Shown here piece after piece: positions 23,001 to 31,821 of a stretch of 33,182 bases of DNA. Positions within the stretch are counted from its first letter, which is position 1. Each line of letters starts with the position of its first letter. Position numbers and translations under genes: made by a program. The notes below the pieces were generated by a model, which saw only the letters and a list, made by a program, of their open reading frames with translations, did not search any database and was not told where the DNA came from. The DNA lies in contig CAYXXU010000052.1 in the NCBI GenBank assembly GCA_964469155.1, positions 1 to 33,182 of the forward strand, in the 5' to 3' direction. Origin of the DNA: CAIWKO01 sp964469155 (GTDB lineage Bacteria; Bacteroidota; Bacteroidia; Bacteroidales; CAIWKO01).

Positions 23001-23765
23001 TTATTTATGAGCCATTACGAAGAAATCAAAGCAATTTTCAGTTGCCTTCGCGATAAAAAAATCGGAAGTGAGTACCTTTCCAACTAAGGCCGTGTTCTTT
23101 TTCATGAGTTTATTGCGATTCATGCGGTTTGCAAGATCATAGGGAATCTGCAATAATTTGCGTGGTAAAATATATTGAAGTCTGAAGATATCAAAGCGGG
23201 TGAACTTGCGCACCGAACGGCGGTTCTCTTCATAATAGGCCATAACTTTTTCGTTTCCGAACACCCCTTCGATCTGATATGAACTGAAATACTTTGCTAT
23301 CAATCCGGTCATTCCGGCCAATTCGTATTCGCGCACATGCCAGGGATTGCGGGTAAGCGACATTTTGCGGTTAGGGGTTGTCAAAATGAGCATACCTTCA
23401 GGTTTTAAAACCCTTTTTACTTCCTGTAAAAAAAGATCATCGTTCTTAATATGCTCAATTACCTGAAAAGTGACTATCATATCAAAACAATTGTCGTCGA
23501 AAATACTCAAAGGCGGGACACTTAGTTGATGAAATTCCACGTTTGCGGAATCAGTTTCCACAGGAGTATTGTGCTTATCGATGGCCACATATTTTGATGA
23601 TTCAGGGGCAAGCACCCTGATACCATACCCTTCACCACTACCGATCTCCAGCACCGTACCGCTTATATGCTTCGATGCCTCCTGATAAGCTATCAGATGT
23701 CGATGATGAATCACATTATCTTCGGGGAGAATGCCAGAATTGCGTTCGGCTGTCTTAATGCTCAT
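23001..23765 (-). CDS. Class I SAM-dependent methyltransferase
   Basis: The 254-residue protein has the SAM-binding glycine motif VLEIGSGEGYGIR (38-50), acidic D63 in YVAIDKHN, and NCFDMIVTFQVIEHI as motif IV. The Methyltransf_11 fold covers about residues 30-140. The C-terminal third is helical and basic (RRSVRKFTRFDIFRLQYILP). No membrane segment. Proteins like this often act on small molecules, lipids or glycans. The position next to a polysaccharide deacetylase and a DUF2723 protein suggests envelope glycan or lipid modification, but this is weak. The gene ends inside the A5 array and lies 23 bp after the deacetylase gene. Confidence 0.85.
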   Translation of the reverse strand: MSIKTAERNSGILPEDNVIHHRHLIAYQEASKHISGTVLEIGSGEGYGIRVLAPESSKYVAIDKHNTPVETDSANVEFHQLSVPPLSIFDDNCFDMIVTFQVIEHIKNDDLFLQEVKRVLKPEGMLILTTPNRKMSLTRNPWHVREYELAGMTGLIAKYFSSYQIEGVFGNEKVMAYYEENRRSVRKFTRFDIFRLQYILPRKLLQIPYDLANRMNRNKLMKKNTALVGKVLTSDFFIAKATENCFDFFVMAHK

Positions 23766-23788
23766 GTGCTACCTTTTGTTGTGATAAA

Positions 23789-24427
23789 TTATTTAGCTAA
23801 TTCAGTGAGATTATAGGGTATGGCTTTAAAACAGAATCCTTTTTTATGAAAATGGTCTAGAAAGGCAGGCAGTGTATAGGATAAATTGTTCCAGGCTTTG
23901 ATGCTGTCGTGAAAGACAACGATAGACCCTTTTTCAACAGATGTCCTTGCGTTTTCGAGACATTTTTCGGGTGTGATATTCTGATCAAAATCGCCGCTGA
24001 GGACTGTCCAATATACCAGGTTGAATTTTTTCTCCAATAATTTATGTTGAGCCGGGGAAACCTTTCCATAAGGAGGCCGAAATAAGGTGGTGTTCATAAG
24101 ACCATCGCATTTTCCAACATTCTCAAAATAATCTGCAGGCTCTGTTTTCCATCCGTTCAAATGACTGTAGGTGTGATTTCCCACCGTATGGTTGCGTCTG
24201 ATGATCTCCTTAAAAATGTCAGGGTTTCTTCTTACATTTTCGCCCACACAAAAAAAAGTGGCTTTTGCCTCGAAAGTATCCAGCATATCTAGGACCCAGG
24301 GAGTAACTTCGGGCACCGGACCGTCGTCAAAAGTGATGTAAATAACATCTTCTGATGTATCAACCCGCCACAGGTCTTTCGAATTGTAAAGTTTATAGAA
24401 CAGAGAGGGGGTTTTGGCTAAATACAT
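23789..24427 (-). CDS. NodB-type polysaccharide deacetylase
   Basis: The 212-residue protein is a carbohydrate esterase family 4 (NodB) domain over nearly its whole length. The metal triad is visible: D34/D35 in TFDDGP, H85 and H89 in HTYSH. R117-PPYG, the late Asp in SGDFD and H near residue 173 in VVFHDS complete the active site. It would remove acetyl groups from N-acetylglucosamine units of peptidoglycan or another glycan. There is no clear signal peptide at the start (MYLAKTPSLFYKLYNS), so cytoplasmic-side action or an unusual export route is possible. It precedes the methyltransferase gene by 23 bp. Confidence 0.92.
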   Translation of the reverse strand: MYLAKTPSLFYKLYNSKDLWRVDTSEDVIYITFDDGPVPEVTPWVLDMLDTFEAKATFFCVGENVRRNPDIFKEIIRRNHTVGNHTYSHLNGWKTEPADYFENVGKCDGLMNTTLFRPPYGKVSPAQHKLLEKKFNLVYWTVLSGDFDQNITPEKCLENARTSVEKGSIVVFHDSIKAWNNLSYTLPAFLDHFHKKGFCFKAIPYNLTELAK

Positions 24428-24506
24428 GACCGGCTATTGCATCCTAAAATTTTGTGCTTACAAATAACGTAATAATTTCTCAATTAATTTGTGGAGCAAT
24501 TCGATT

Positions 24507-27500
24507 TCATTTTTCGGTTTTATCTTTTGCAAAAGGATCAGGCATCGGCTTTTTCCCATATTTGTTATATATCCTGAGAATTTCTTTTTCCATTGCTGAC
24601 CGATCGTAGACTTTCGCTATGGCATATAACTTTTCCAAAGTTTCCACCGAACTATTCCTTTCAATACTCAGATAGGCAGCATCACCACCCGAAAACTGAC
24701 TATAATAGTTCAATTCCTGTTCAGAATACTCCGCGAGCCTTGCGGCTATCTTCTCAGCCTTGCCGGTTTGTCCTGCTTTATAATACACATTGATGAACGG
24801 CAGCATCAGATCGTCGAAAGGAACGCAATAATCGGGCATCACCTCCACACATTTATCGGAAACCTTCACAGCCTTTTCAATTTTCCCCTCAACCAGCAAA
24901 GCATTGGCCAGTCGCGCAAATATATTTCGGAAAGCGACGGTCATCCGCATATTGGTTTCATCCAGATAAACATTTGGATCGTTCATATTGCCCCAGGCAA
25001 ATTTGTTCATCAGGTTGTTGTACATCACTTCGGTGTTGACACCTCCGATCTGCTCATCAATCTTGTTTTGTTTATAAGGAACCAAACGATATGCCAATCC
25101 TTCCAACTGCAGATAATCAAAAAGGCCAAGGTAGGCATCATCGCCCGTGGTGGTGGCAAAATAAACCGGACGCTTCCAGTTATTGTTGGCTAGCATATTA
25201 AGTAGCACGAAAGCGCTTTTCTGGAAACCATAATCACTTACCGTCCATGCGATGTCAGACTTTACCGAATCGCGGTAAAAAACAGGCACCGAAGCATCCT
25301 TTTTAAGAGAAACCGAATCGACATTTAACAGTAAATTGTGTGTCGGGAAATAATTCAAAGGGCCATGACCCGTTTGCAGCATGGCGGAGGGATCGTCGCT
25401 TGAAGCAAAATTGACCAGTATATTCACATCTGCAAAGTGGTCGGGTTTTACCAAGGTTGTGTCATCATAAATCAGCACAAAATCGCGTTTTGAGGCCCGG
25501 TATTTATCACGGCTGAGGGTTATGGGAAGCGGATCGGAATCGTAGCATTTCAGTTTCATCTGATCGATGTACCAATCCATATTCAACAAGCTCAGGTTCA
25601 CCACCCGCACATCGGTGCGTATGCCTTCCACTTCCTGGGCATACCAGAGGGGAAAAGTATCGTTATCGCCTAAGGTAAACAATATTGCATTGGGAGCGCA
25701 TGAGTTAAGGTAATCTGCTGCTACATCGCGCACGGAATAACGGTTAGAACGATTGTGATCGTTCCAACCCTCTTTGGCCATGATGCCGGGAACCAAAAAC
25801 AAACAAATGACAAAGGCTATAATCACCGACATGTTGGGCTTCAAAAATTTCCTGAACAATTGAACCAGGCCAAACATCCCGATACCGATCCACACGGCAA
25901 AAGCATAAAAGGAGGCCGCATAGGCATAATCGCGTTCGCGTGGCTGATAGGCCACGGGGTTGAGATAGAAATTGATGGCGATACCTGTGAATAGAAACAA
26001 CAGAGCTATCACCACAAAACCTTTCAGATCGCGGTTCAGGTGAATGAGGAAACCGGCCAGCCCCAGTAATAAAGGAAGTAAATAAAACACATTCCTGCCT
26101 TTATTGTTTGCCAGCGGTTCGGGCAAATGCTTCTGAGTGCCCAAACGGGCATTATCGATGAAGGGAATCCCGCTGATCCAGTTCCCCTTAAGTATGCCTC
26201 CATGTCCCTGTAAATCGTTCTGCCGACCGGCAAAATTCCACATAAAATAACGGAAATACATGTGACCCAACTGGTAACTGAATAGATACCGCATGTTTTC
26301 GAGGAAAGTAGGTTTGTAGATTATTTCAAGATTACCGTAACCATCTTTCACGGTGATGGGCGTTCCTGAAATTTGTCCCCACGATTTGTATCCTGCTATA
26401 TGCGATTCTGAATTGTTGCTCCACATACGCGGAAATAGGGTCATAAAACGGCTGTCGTAGTTGGGTTCGGAGTTTTTGCGCGGATCGATAACGATATATT
26501 TTTTCGAAACATCATCCTTTGCATACAATGGATTGCCGTCAGTATATGGTTTCTTCGCATCGAGGGGGGCATTGAAATAAGGCCCGTAGAACAAGGGCCA
26601 GTCGCCATATTGTTCGCGATTCAGGTACGATAATAAACTTATTGCATCTTTGGGGGCATTTTCGTTCAAAGGAGTGTTTGCGTTGGAACGAATAACCAGC
26701 ATAAAGAAACTCGAATATCCTATCAATATGAAAGCGAATCCGAGCAAGGCTGTTTTCAGCATCTCTTTTCTGTGACGTGCAAAAAATACCAGTACCGACA
26801 ACCCACCAATGAGAAGTAACCTGAGAATGAAATTCCATAACGAAATGCTGGAATAAATCACCAGGATCACCAGGATAGCATACAGCACTAATACCAGAAC
26901 CGTAGCAACCTGGTTTTCCTTTTCGGTATACCCTATTCCGATAACAATAAAAGACAATAGCAGGAAACCGAAAAACAAGGTTCCCGAATTAAAGGGCAGG
27001 CCCAGAGAATTTACAAAGAACAGCTCGGTTTTGGCAAAGAGGGTGACCACTTGGGGAATGATGCCATACATGATGGTGGCCAACAAAAGAATGGATATGC
27101 CAAACGCCAATAAAACACCCCATTTGGTGACCTTATATTTGCGGAAGTAATACACGAGTGTGATAGCCGGAATGGCCAAAAGGTTGAGCAGGTGAACTCC
27201 GATAGACAGGCCCATGCAGAAGGCTATGAGCAACAACCAGCGAAGGTTGCCGGGCTGATCGGCTACGTTTTCCCATTTGAGTATAGCCCAAAACACAAAG
27301 GCAGTGAAAAAGGATGAGGTGGCATACACTTCCCCTTCGACGGCCGAAAACCAGAATGAATCGGAAAAAGTATAGGCCAAAGCACCAATAAGACCCGAAC
27401 CCATTATGAGCAGTATATCAGATAATCTGATCTCATCGGAGCAGTTCAACATTTTTTTCATAAGGGCGGTGATGGTCCAGAAAAGGAACAGAATGGTGAG

Positions 27501-27764
27501 TCCGCTAGCCAGTGCAGACATAATGTTAATCATTAGTGCGACATGATGCACATTGCCAAAGGCAAACAAGGAAAAGAATCGTCCCATCAACTGGAAAAAG
27601 GGAGCCCCGGGAGGATGTCCCACCTGAAGCTTGAAAGCTGTTGAAATATATTCGCCGCAATCCCAATAAGAGGCCGTTGGCTCGGAAGTAATGATATACA
27701 CTATGGTTGCCAGCAGAAATACCGCCAAACCAGTCAGGTTATTAAGCAGTTTGTATTGCTTCAT
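24507..27764 (-). CDS. DUF2723 family large membrane protein
   Basis: The 1085-residue protein has about a dozen membrane helices in residues 10-700. It opens with the DUF2723 signature SEPTASYWDCGEYI (27-40), followed by VGHPPGAPFFQLMGRFFSLF. The acidic pair D35/E38 in the first outer loop resembles the catalytic Asp/Glu of GT-C glycosyltransferases. A soluble C-terminal half (about 700-1085) carries helix-rich repeats resembling TPRs, as in NALLVEGKIEKAVKVSDKCV. The family is found mainly in Bacteroidota and is thought to be a GT-C-type glycosyltransferase; the sugar and acceptor are not certain to me. The gene appears monocistronic, about 80 bp before the deacetylase gene. Confidence 0.9.
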   Translation of the reverse strand: MKQYKLLNNLTGLAVFLLATIVYIITSEPTASYWDCGEYISTAFKLQVGHPPGAPFFQLMGRFFSLFAFGNVHHVALMINIMSALASGLTILFLFWTITALMKKMLNCSDEIRLSDILLIMGSGLIGALAYTFSDSFWFSAVEGEVYATSSFFTAFVFWAILKWENVADQPGNLRWLLLIAFCMGLSIGVHLLNLLAIPAITLVYYFRKYKVTKWGVLLAFGISILLLATIMYGIIPQVVTLFAKTELFFVNSLGLPFNSGTLFFGFLLLSFIVIGIGYTEKENQVATVLVLVLYAILVILVIYSSISLWNFILRLLLIGGLSVLVFFARHRKEMLKTALLGFAFILIGYSSFFMLVIRSNANTPLNENAPKDAISLLSYLNREQYGDWPLFYGPYFNAPLDAKKPYTDGNPLYAKDDVSKKYIVIDPRKNSEPNYDSRFMTLFPRMWSNNSESHIAGYKSWGQISGTPITVKDGYGNLEIIYKPTFLENMRYLFSYQLGHMYFRYFMWNFAGRQNDLQGHGGILKGNWISGIPFIDNARLGTQKHLPEPLANNKGRNVFYLLPLLLGLAGFLIHLNRDLKGFVVIALLFLFTGIAINFYLNPVAYQPRERDYAYAASFYAFAVWIGIGMFGLVQLFRKFLKPNMSVIIAFVICLFLVPGIMAKEGWNDHNRSNRYSVRDVAADYLNSCAPNAILFTLGDNDTFPLWYAQEVEGIRTDVRVVNLSLLNMDWYIDQMKLKCYDSDPLPITLSRDKYRASKRDFVLIYDDTTLVKPDHFADVNILVNFASSDDPSAMLQTGHGPLNYFPTHNLLLNVDSVSLKKDASVPVFYRDSVKSDIAWTVSDYGFQKSAFVLLNMLANNNWKRPVYFATTTGDDAYLGLFDYLQLEGLAYRLVPYKQNKIDEQIGGVNTEVMYNNLMNKFAWGNMNDPNVYLDETNMRMTVAFRNIFARLANALLVEGKIEKAVKVSDKCVEVMPDYCVPFDDLMLPFINVYYKAGQTGKAEKIAARLAEYSEQELNYYSQFSGGDAAYLSIERNSSVETLEKLYAIAKVYDRSAMEKEILRIYNKYGKKPMPDPFAKDKTEK

Positions 27765-27784
27765 GAAGCTGATTTAATTTGAGG

Positions 27785-27880
27785 GAACGAAATTAATTAA
27801 AAAAAGTTTACAGAATCAGGAAGTTTGCAGTGCCTTGAATGCAGAGTTCGGAGTTTAGGGCAATTGGCATCCTGATTAAT
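27785..27880. repeat. Decayed 21-bp-family sequence
   Basis: GTTTACAGAATCAGGAA, then GTTTGCAGTGCC, and later GGCAATTGGCATCCTG, resemble A4 and A3 unit halves (CAGGAAGTTTGCA is shared with A4). The 21-bp phase is lost here (17 bp and irregular spacing). It overlaps the 3' end of the ankyrin-like remnant. Confidence 0.35.
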
Positions 27881-28239
27881 CAATTTCTCAGTGATAGCCA
27901 TATCTCTCAACTGACAGGCACAATCAAGAGCCTGCGCACCTTCAGAAGTTTTCAGGTTAGCATGGTTTTTCCACCCAAACATTCGTTGGTTACATCGTGG
28001 AGGCGGAAACCCACCGAAAATACCAAAGGCATGAAATTTTTCCTGCTTCCCCAGGTGATATTATCGGTCCTGAGCTTACGTTGCTCCATCAGTTGCTGAA
28101 TGGCTGCGAAATCATGTTTTTCGATGGCATCAGCCAGTTCTTTCGTATTAGGTTTGCTACTGAGGTTCTGGCAATTGCCTGCTGATGTTATTAAAAAAAT
28201 GAGAATGGTCAGTAATAACCCGGGAAAATGAGGTGACAT
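27797..28239 (-). pseudogene. Frameshifted ankyrin-like secreted protein remnant
   Basis: The first frame starts at ATG 28239 with a signal peptide (MSPHFPGLLLTILIFLITSA). An ankyrin-like helix pair follows (KELADAIEKHDFAAIQQLM), and it ends with a stop near 27952 after GGKTMLT. The next frame, from about 27970, continues with ALDCACQLRDMAITEKLIN, which reads as a further ankyrin-like unit, then stops at 27797. A single shift near the AAAAA tract (about 27965) would join both parts. The join is inferred; the alternative is a short 95-residue protein. The last codons run into repeat DNA. It lies just upstream of the DUF2723 gene on the same strand. Confidence 0.5.
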
Positions 28240-28395
28240 AAGGTTAGGTTTCAATGGTTACTGATGGAATTTTTTAATAAATTTTTGGAATGATTTGCAC
28301 AGCAAATTTTGGCCCACAATTTATTGAATCCCGAAAATTGTTTATCTCTCACCCCCGATCTCCTGTAACCCAACTAAAAAACCATTATAAGATCA

Positions 28396-31300
28396 CTATG
28401 GCCTCTTTACACTTGCCGCAGGAGGCGCCGAATTGTTATCAACCATCGACATATCCGAACCATCCACAATACCATCGCCGTTAATATCTGCAGGAAAATA
28501 ACCGAGTAAAGCAGGAGGAGCACTGGCATTATCGATAGCTGACATATCCGAGCCATCCACTATGCCATCCTGGTTTGGATTTCCTCCCCAAATGGCATAT
28601 ACCATGCCCATCAGTTTTTGATTATTACCATAAGCCTGTGAAGCTGCTGTGCTAAAATCGTAGCTGAAAGGACCTTCGCCACTGAAATCAAAAGGCAGGG
28701 CACTCCAGGTTTCTATGCTGTTGCGGTGTTTGATCACTATATAATAGTTACCTGAAATATTGCAGGGAAAATTATTGATGCTGAGCAAACCATTTGTAAG
28801 AAGATCGATATTACTGACCTCATAGGCCAAGTCATAGGGTGAGGTTGCATTATGAAACCTAAGGGCAACCCTGTCGGCAATACCTGCACCAAACTGAGGA
28901 CCCGATGCGCCCTGAGCCTGCCTCATCAAACCGTTGCCGGCATACAGGCCCTCCAAGAAGAACTTAATATGTAAAACCTTACTGGAGGTAGAGATATTGG
29001 CAATTACCGGCACACGTGCACTCAGACAGTTCGACTCATATCCGAACATCATATTAGGACGCATTTTGTAATAGGTGCTTGCCAGTGCCGAAGAAGCCTG
29101 CACACCGCAACTTTGGGCGTTATCGGCATAACTGCCAAAGCATGAGTTAAAGCTTGTTGAAGTATAAGCAACGGTTGAATTGGTTCCATAACAATTGGTG
29201 CAGGAATTTGTGGGGTCGTTATCATGACAAATATCTATCAATAGGTTAGAAACTCCATTCCACACAAAAGGAGTCGAAAAAGTAAAAGTTTTCCATCCTG
29301 TCGCCGGAGTGGTGAGCGATGCATTGGTATAAACGCTGACAAATCCACCAACCGGTGTTCCATAAGCACCTGTGATAACCGTATTGGCGGTATGAGCCAT
29401 TTTAATGGTGAAGTTGGTTTGGGCATAGCTACCGGAGGCCGTTACATTGAACGAAAGAGATGTGATATTTCCGGCCGGAAATCCGGCTGCTGTCAGTTCG
29501 CTGGCTTTGACAAGGTATTGTTCGCGCGAACCCTCATAATAGCTGCTGAAGGGGGTAAGCCCTGTTGTGGATGTAGTATTTATTCCGCTACCTATGGCCG
29601 AAAAAGATGGAAAGGGAATAGCAGCCTCTGCATAGTAGGTTGTGGTCGTACTTATGTAGGGACTTGTCCAGGCAGTGCCCGTGCCCAATGAGTTTCCTCC
29701 TGTTGGGTTGGCATACCAGTTTATGGTTCCGTTGCCCGATACTGACAAGGCTACTGGCCCGGGTCCGCAACTGATGCCATCGGTCGTATTTGAGATCACC
29801 GGAATATTGATACTGATATAATTGGTACGAACCAAAGAATCTGTCCCTTTGCAGCTATAGGCTTTTAACTTCACAGTGAATGTTCCGGTCTGGCTATACA
29901 GGTGTTGAGGATTCACTTCTGTGGATGTACTGCCATCGCCAAAATCCCAGAAGTAGGATTGAGCAGCCATTGAAGTATTCGTAAATTGAACGAGTCCTGA
30001 GCATAAGTCGTTTTGAACCCCTGTAAATTGTGCCAGGGGACTCGACAAAGGACTCAATTGCACATTTGCCACAGTGGCAGTTCCATTATTCAACACAATA
30101 TTATTTACTGTTTTAGATTTATAGCCGGGTGCCGAAAATGTGATATTGTATGTACCCGCCATCATGTATTTATAATAATTCCCTAAAGGCAGGGCAGAAT
30201 ATACCTGCGAGCTGTCGTTCGCCTGGTCATAGCCATTCACCCATACCATTGCCCTGATCGCTTGTCCGCTGCACGAATCAGTGATTATCCCGCGAATACC
30301 ATAGGTGGCCTCTTGCAGGTAATTCAATAAAGAGCGATAATTTTGACTCCATTTCAGGTTAAGATTTTCAACCGGGGTTCTTTTAGTTGCATCTAATTCA
30401 ATAGTAACTTCCCTGCAATGATGAAAGTAGTTCATATAATCCTGCCTGCCACCTGTAATAACATACCAATCACCTCCTTCAGATATACCATCTGAGGTAA
30501 CATCGGACATGTAGTTTGCAGAAATAAGACGAGTAGAATCTACATAAGCTGTACAAACTCTTTCCCACCAGGGATAATCTGCATTTACATTAACCGTTCC
30601 ATTACTTGTATTATAATGCACCCAGGTATCCCAGGGATAATTCACCACTTCGGCGCCACCATGAAAATTTGCTGACATATTGAAATGATGCGTGCCTGCA
30701 AAATTCATGAATGCCTGGGTTTCCGGTTGCCATGAATAACCATCGGGATGCTGACCGTCACGTGGATCAGGGTAATTGCGGTTAAGATCAACATTCGAAA
30801 AATTACCCCTGCGTGAAGTGGCAATCGTGCTTCCTGCAGGGTTCGATCCGTAGTACGATCCTTCGGGATTGGCAAGCGGATTGATCCATATTTCTAAATT
30901 ATTCACCAGGTTGGTAACTTTGGTATTGGTGCCATAGTTCAAAAGCAGATAATCTATCAGTCTCAATGTAAGTATAAAACCGGTAAGTTCATCACCATGC
31001 ATCGACGAAGTATATAAAAATTGCGGCTCATTCTCTTTCAAATTGACGTTATCTGATATTCTCGCAACCAGAATACGGTAATTACCCGAGGGGGTAATGT
31101 TGAGAATAGTATCAATATCACAAAGGCCGGGATAATTGGCAGCAAAATTTGCCATCATCTGCTCATAAACGCTGTAAGTAGGATAACGGTCCCAATTAGC
31201 CATGGCTGCCACTGTAGTGGCCATGGTCAATGCTTTTGGCTGTAGCGGATTGATCAACTCATAAGCAATATTCCGGGTTAGGAATTGCTGAAATTGCACA

Positions 31301-31545
31301 GGTGTGGCGTAGGCTGTCACTTCATATCCTTGTCCATTCGACAAAGATCTGACATAATCAATCGAAAGAATATAGGTCAGGTCATTATTGATCTGATTTT
31401 TATCAGCCACATGGAATCTGATCAGTTTGGTTTCATCACTGATAGAAGTGGCCGGTTTATTTTGTAGCTGTGCTGCCTGATAATTCTGCGCCTGTAAACA
31501 AAGATTCAGTATATAAAGTATGAAGAAAATAAAAGTCTTTTGCAT
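28396..31545 (-). CDS. Secreted M14 zinc carboxypeptidase, multidomain
   Basis: The 1049-residue protein has a signal peptide (1-20), a prodomain-like region, and an M14 peptidase domain (about 120-410). The zinc ligands are H183-x-x-E186 in SMHGDE and H295 in NFHGGAE. Other active-site marks are DLNRNYPD (253-260) and catalytic E383 in VTIELDATKRT. A carboxypeptidase regulatory-like domain follows (about 415-495), then a PKD domain (about 495-580, WDFGDGSTS), an Ig-like stretch and a C-terminal region with two dockerin-like calcium loops (NQDGIVDGSD and DINGDGIVDGSD). It ends AASVKRP. It would trim C-terminal residues from proteins or peptides outside the cell. No typical T9SS tail is visible. 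Confidence 0.93.
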   Translation of the reverse strand: MQKTFIFFILYILNLCLQAQNYQAAQLQNKPATSISDETKLIRFHVADKNQINNDLTYILSIDYVRSLSNGQGYEVTAYATPVQFQQFLTRNIAYELINPLQPKALTMATTVAAMANWDRYPTYSVYEQMMANFAANYPGLCDIDTILNITPSGNYRILVARISDNVNLKENEPQFLYTSSMHGDELTGFILTLRLIDYLLLNYGTNTKVTNLVNNLEIWINPLANPEGSYYGSNPAGSTIATSRRGNFSNVDLNRNYPDPRDGQHPDGYSWQPETQAFMNFAGTHHFNMSANFHGGAEVVNYPWDTWVHYNTSNGTVNVNADYPWWERVCTAYVDSTRLISANYMSDVTSDGISEGGDWYVITGGRQDYMNYFHHCREVTIELDATKRTPVENLNLKWSQNYRSLLNYLQEATYGIRGIITDSCSGQAIRAMVWVNGYDQANDSSQVYSALPLGNYYKYMMAGTYNITFSAPGYKSKTVNNIVLNNGTATVANVQLSPLSSPLAQFTGVQNDLCSGLVQFTNTSMAAQSYFWDFGDGSTSTEVNPQHLYSQTGTFTVKLKAYSCKGTDSLVRTNYISINIPVISNTTDGISCGPGPVALSVSGNGTINWYANPTGGNSLGTGTAWTSPYISTTTTYYAEAAIPFPSFSAIGSGINTTSTTGLTPFSSYYEGSREQYLVKASELTAAGFPAGNITSLSFNVTASGSYAQTNFTIKMAHTANTVITGAYGTPVGGFVSVYTNASLTTPATGWKTFTFSTPFVWNGVSNLLIDICHDNDPTNSCTNCYGTNSTVAYTSTSFNSCFGSYADNAQSCGVQASSALASTYYKMRPNMMFGYESNCLSARVPVIANISTSSKVLHIKFFLEGLYAGNGLMRQAQGASGPQFGAGIADRVALRFHNATSPYDLAYEVSNIDLLTNGLLSINNFPCNISGNYYIVIKHRNSIETWSALPFDFSGEGPFSYDFSTAASQAYGNNQKLMGMVYAIWGGNPNQDGIVDGSDMSAIDNASAPPALLGYFPADINGDGIVDGSDMSMVDNNSAPPAASVKRP
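28400..28573 (-). repeat. 174-bp direct repeat, copy 1 (coding)
   Basis: The last 174 bp of the carboxypeptidase gene match 31826-31999 without a gap, at roughly nine bases in ten by eye. It encodes the dockerin-like end and the final SVKRP. Confidence 0.85.
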
Positions 31546-31821
31546 AGTAAATTCATAGAAGTTTTATCAGCAATACTGAGAAAAATATTCGTAAAAGTAA
31601 GCATTATCCTCAAAAAATACTACGCATAAATGAAACTTTAATAGAATGAAAAGCCATTTTAAAGCCGGGAACAACGATTTTCAAAACCATTATAATATTT
31701 CGACAACATCAATTTTTCCCTGATCGCCGGGTGCGAAACAGCCACAAATGCAGTATTGAATTCCCTAAACTAAAGTCAAATAGCCTATAGCTTGATAAAG
31801 CCTAATAACCTATCCTTATTA
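31546..31821. other. AT-rich gap between the two secreted-protein genes
   Basis: About 276 bp with no open frame, no clear promoter octamer and no terminator. It contains the weak AATAGCCTATAGC and AAAGCCTAATAACC repeats also seen in similar form at about 2906-2940. Confidence 0.5.

Noticed and set aside
28396..28560. Type IX secretion C-terminal domain on the carboxypeptidase
   Set aside because: The tail has calcium-loop repeats and SVKRP, without the usual beta-sandwich ending and KxxxK-like tail.
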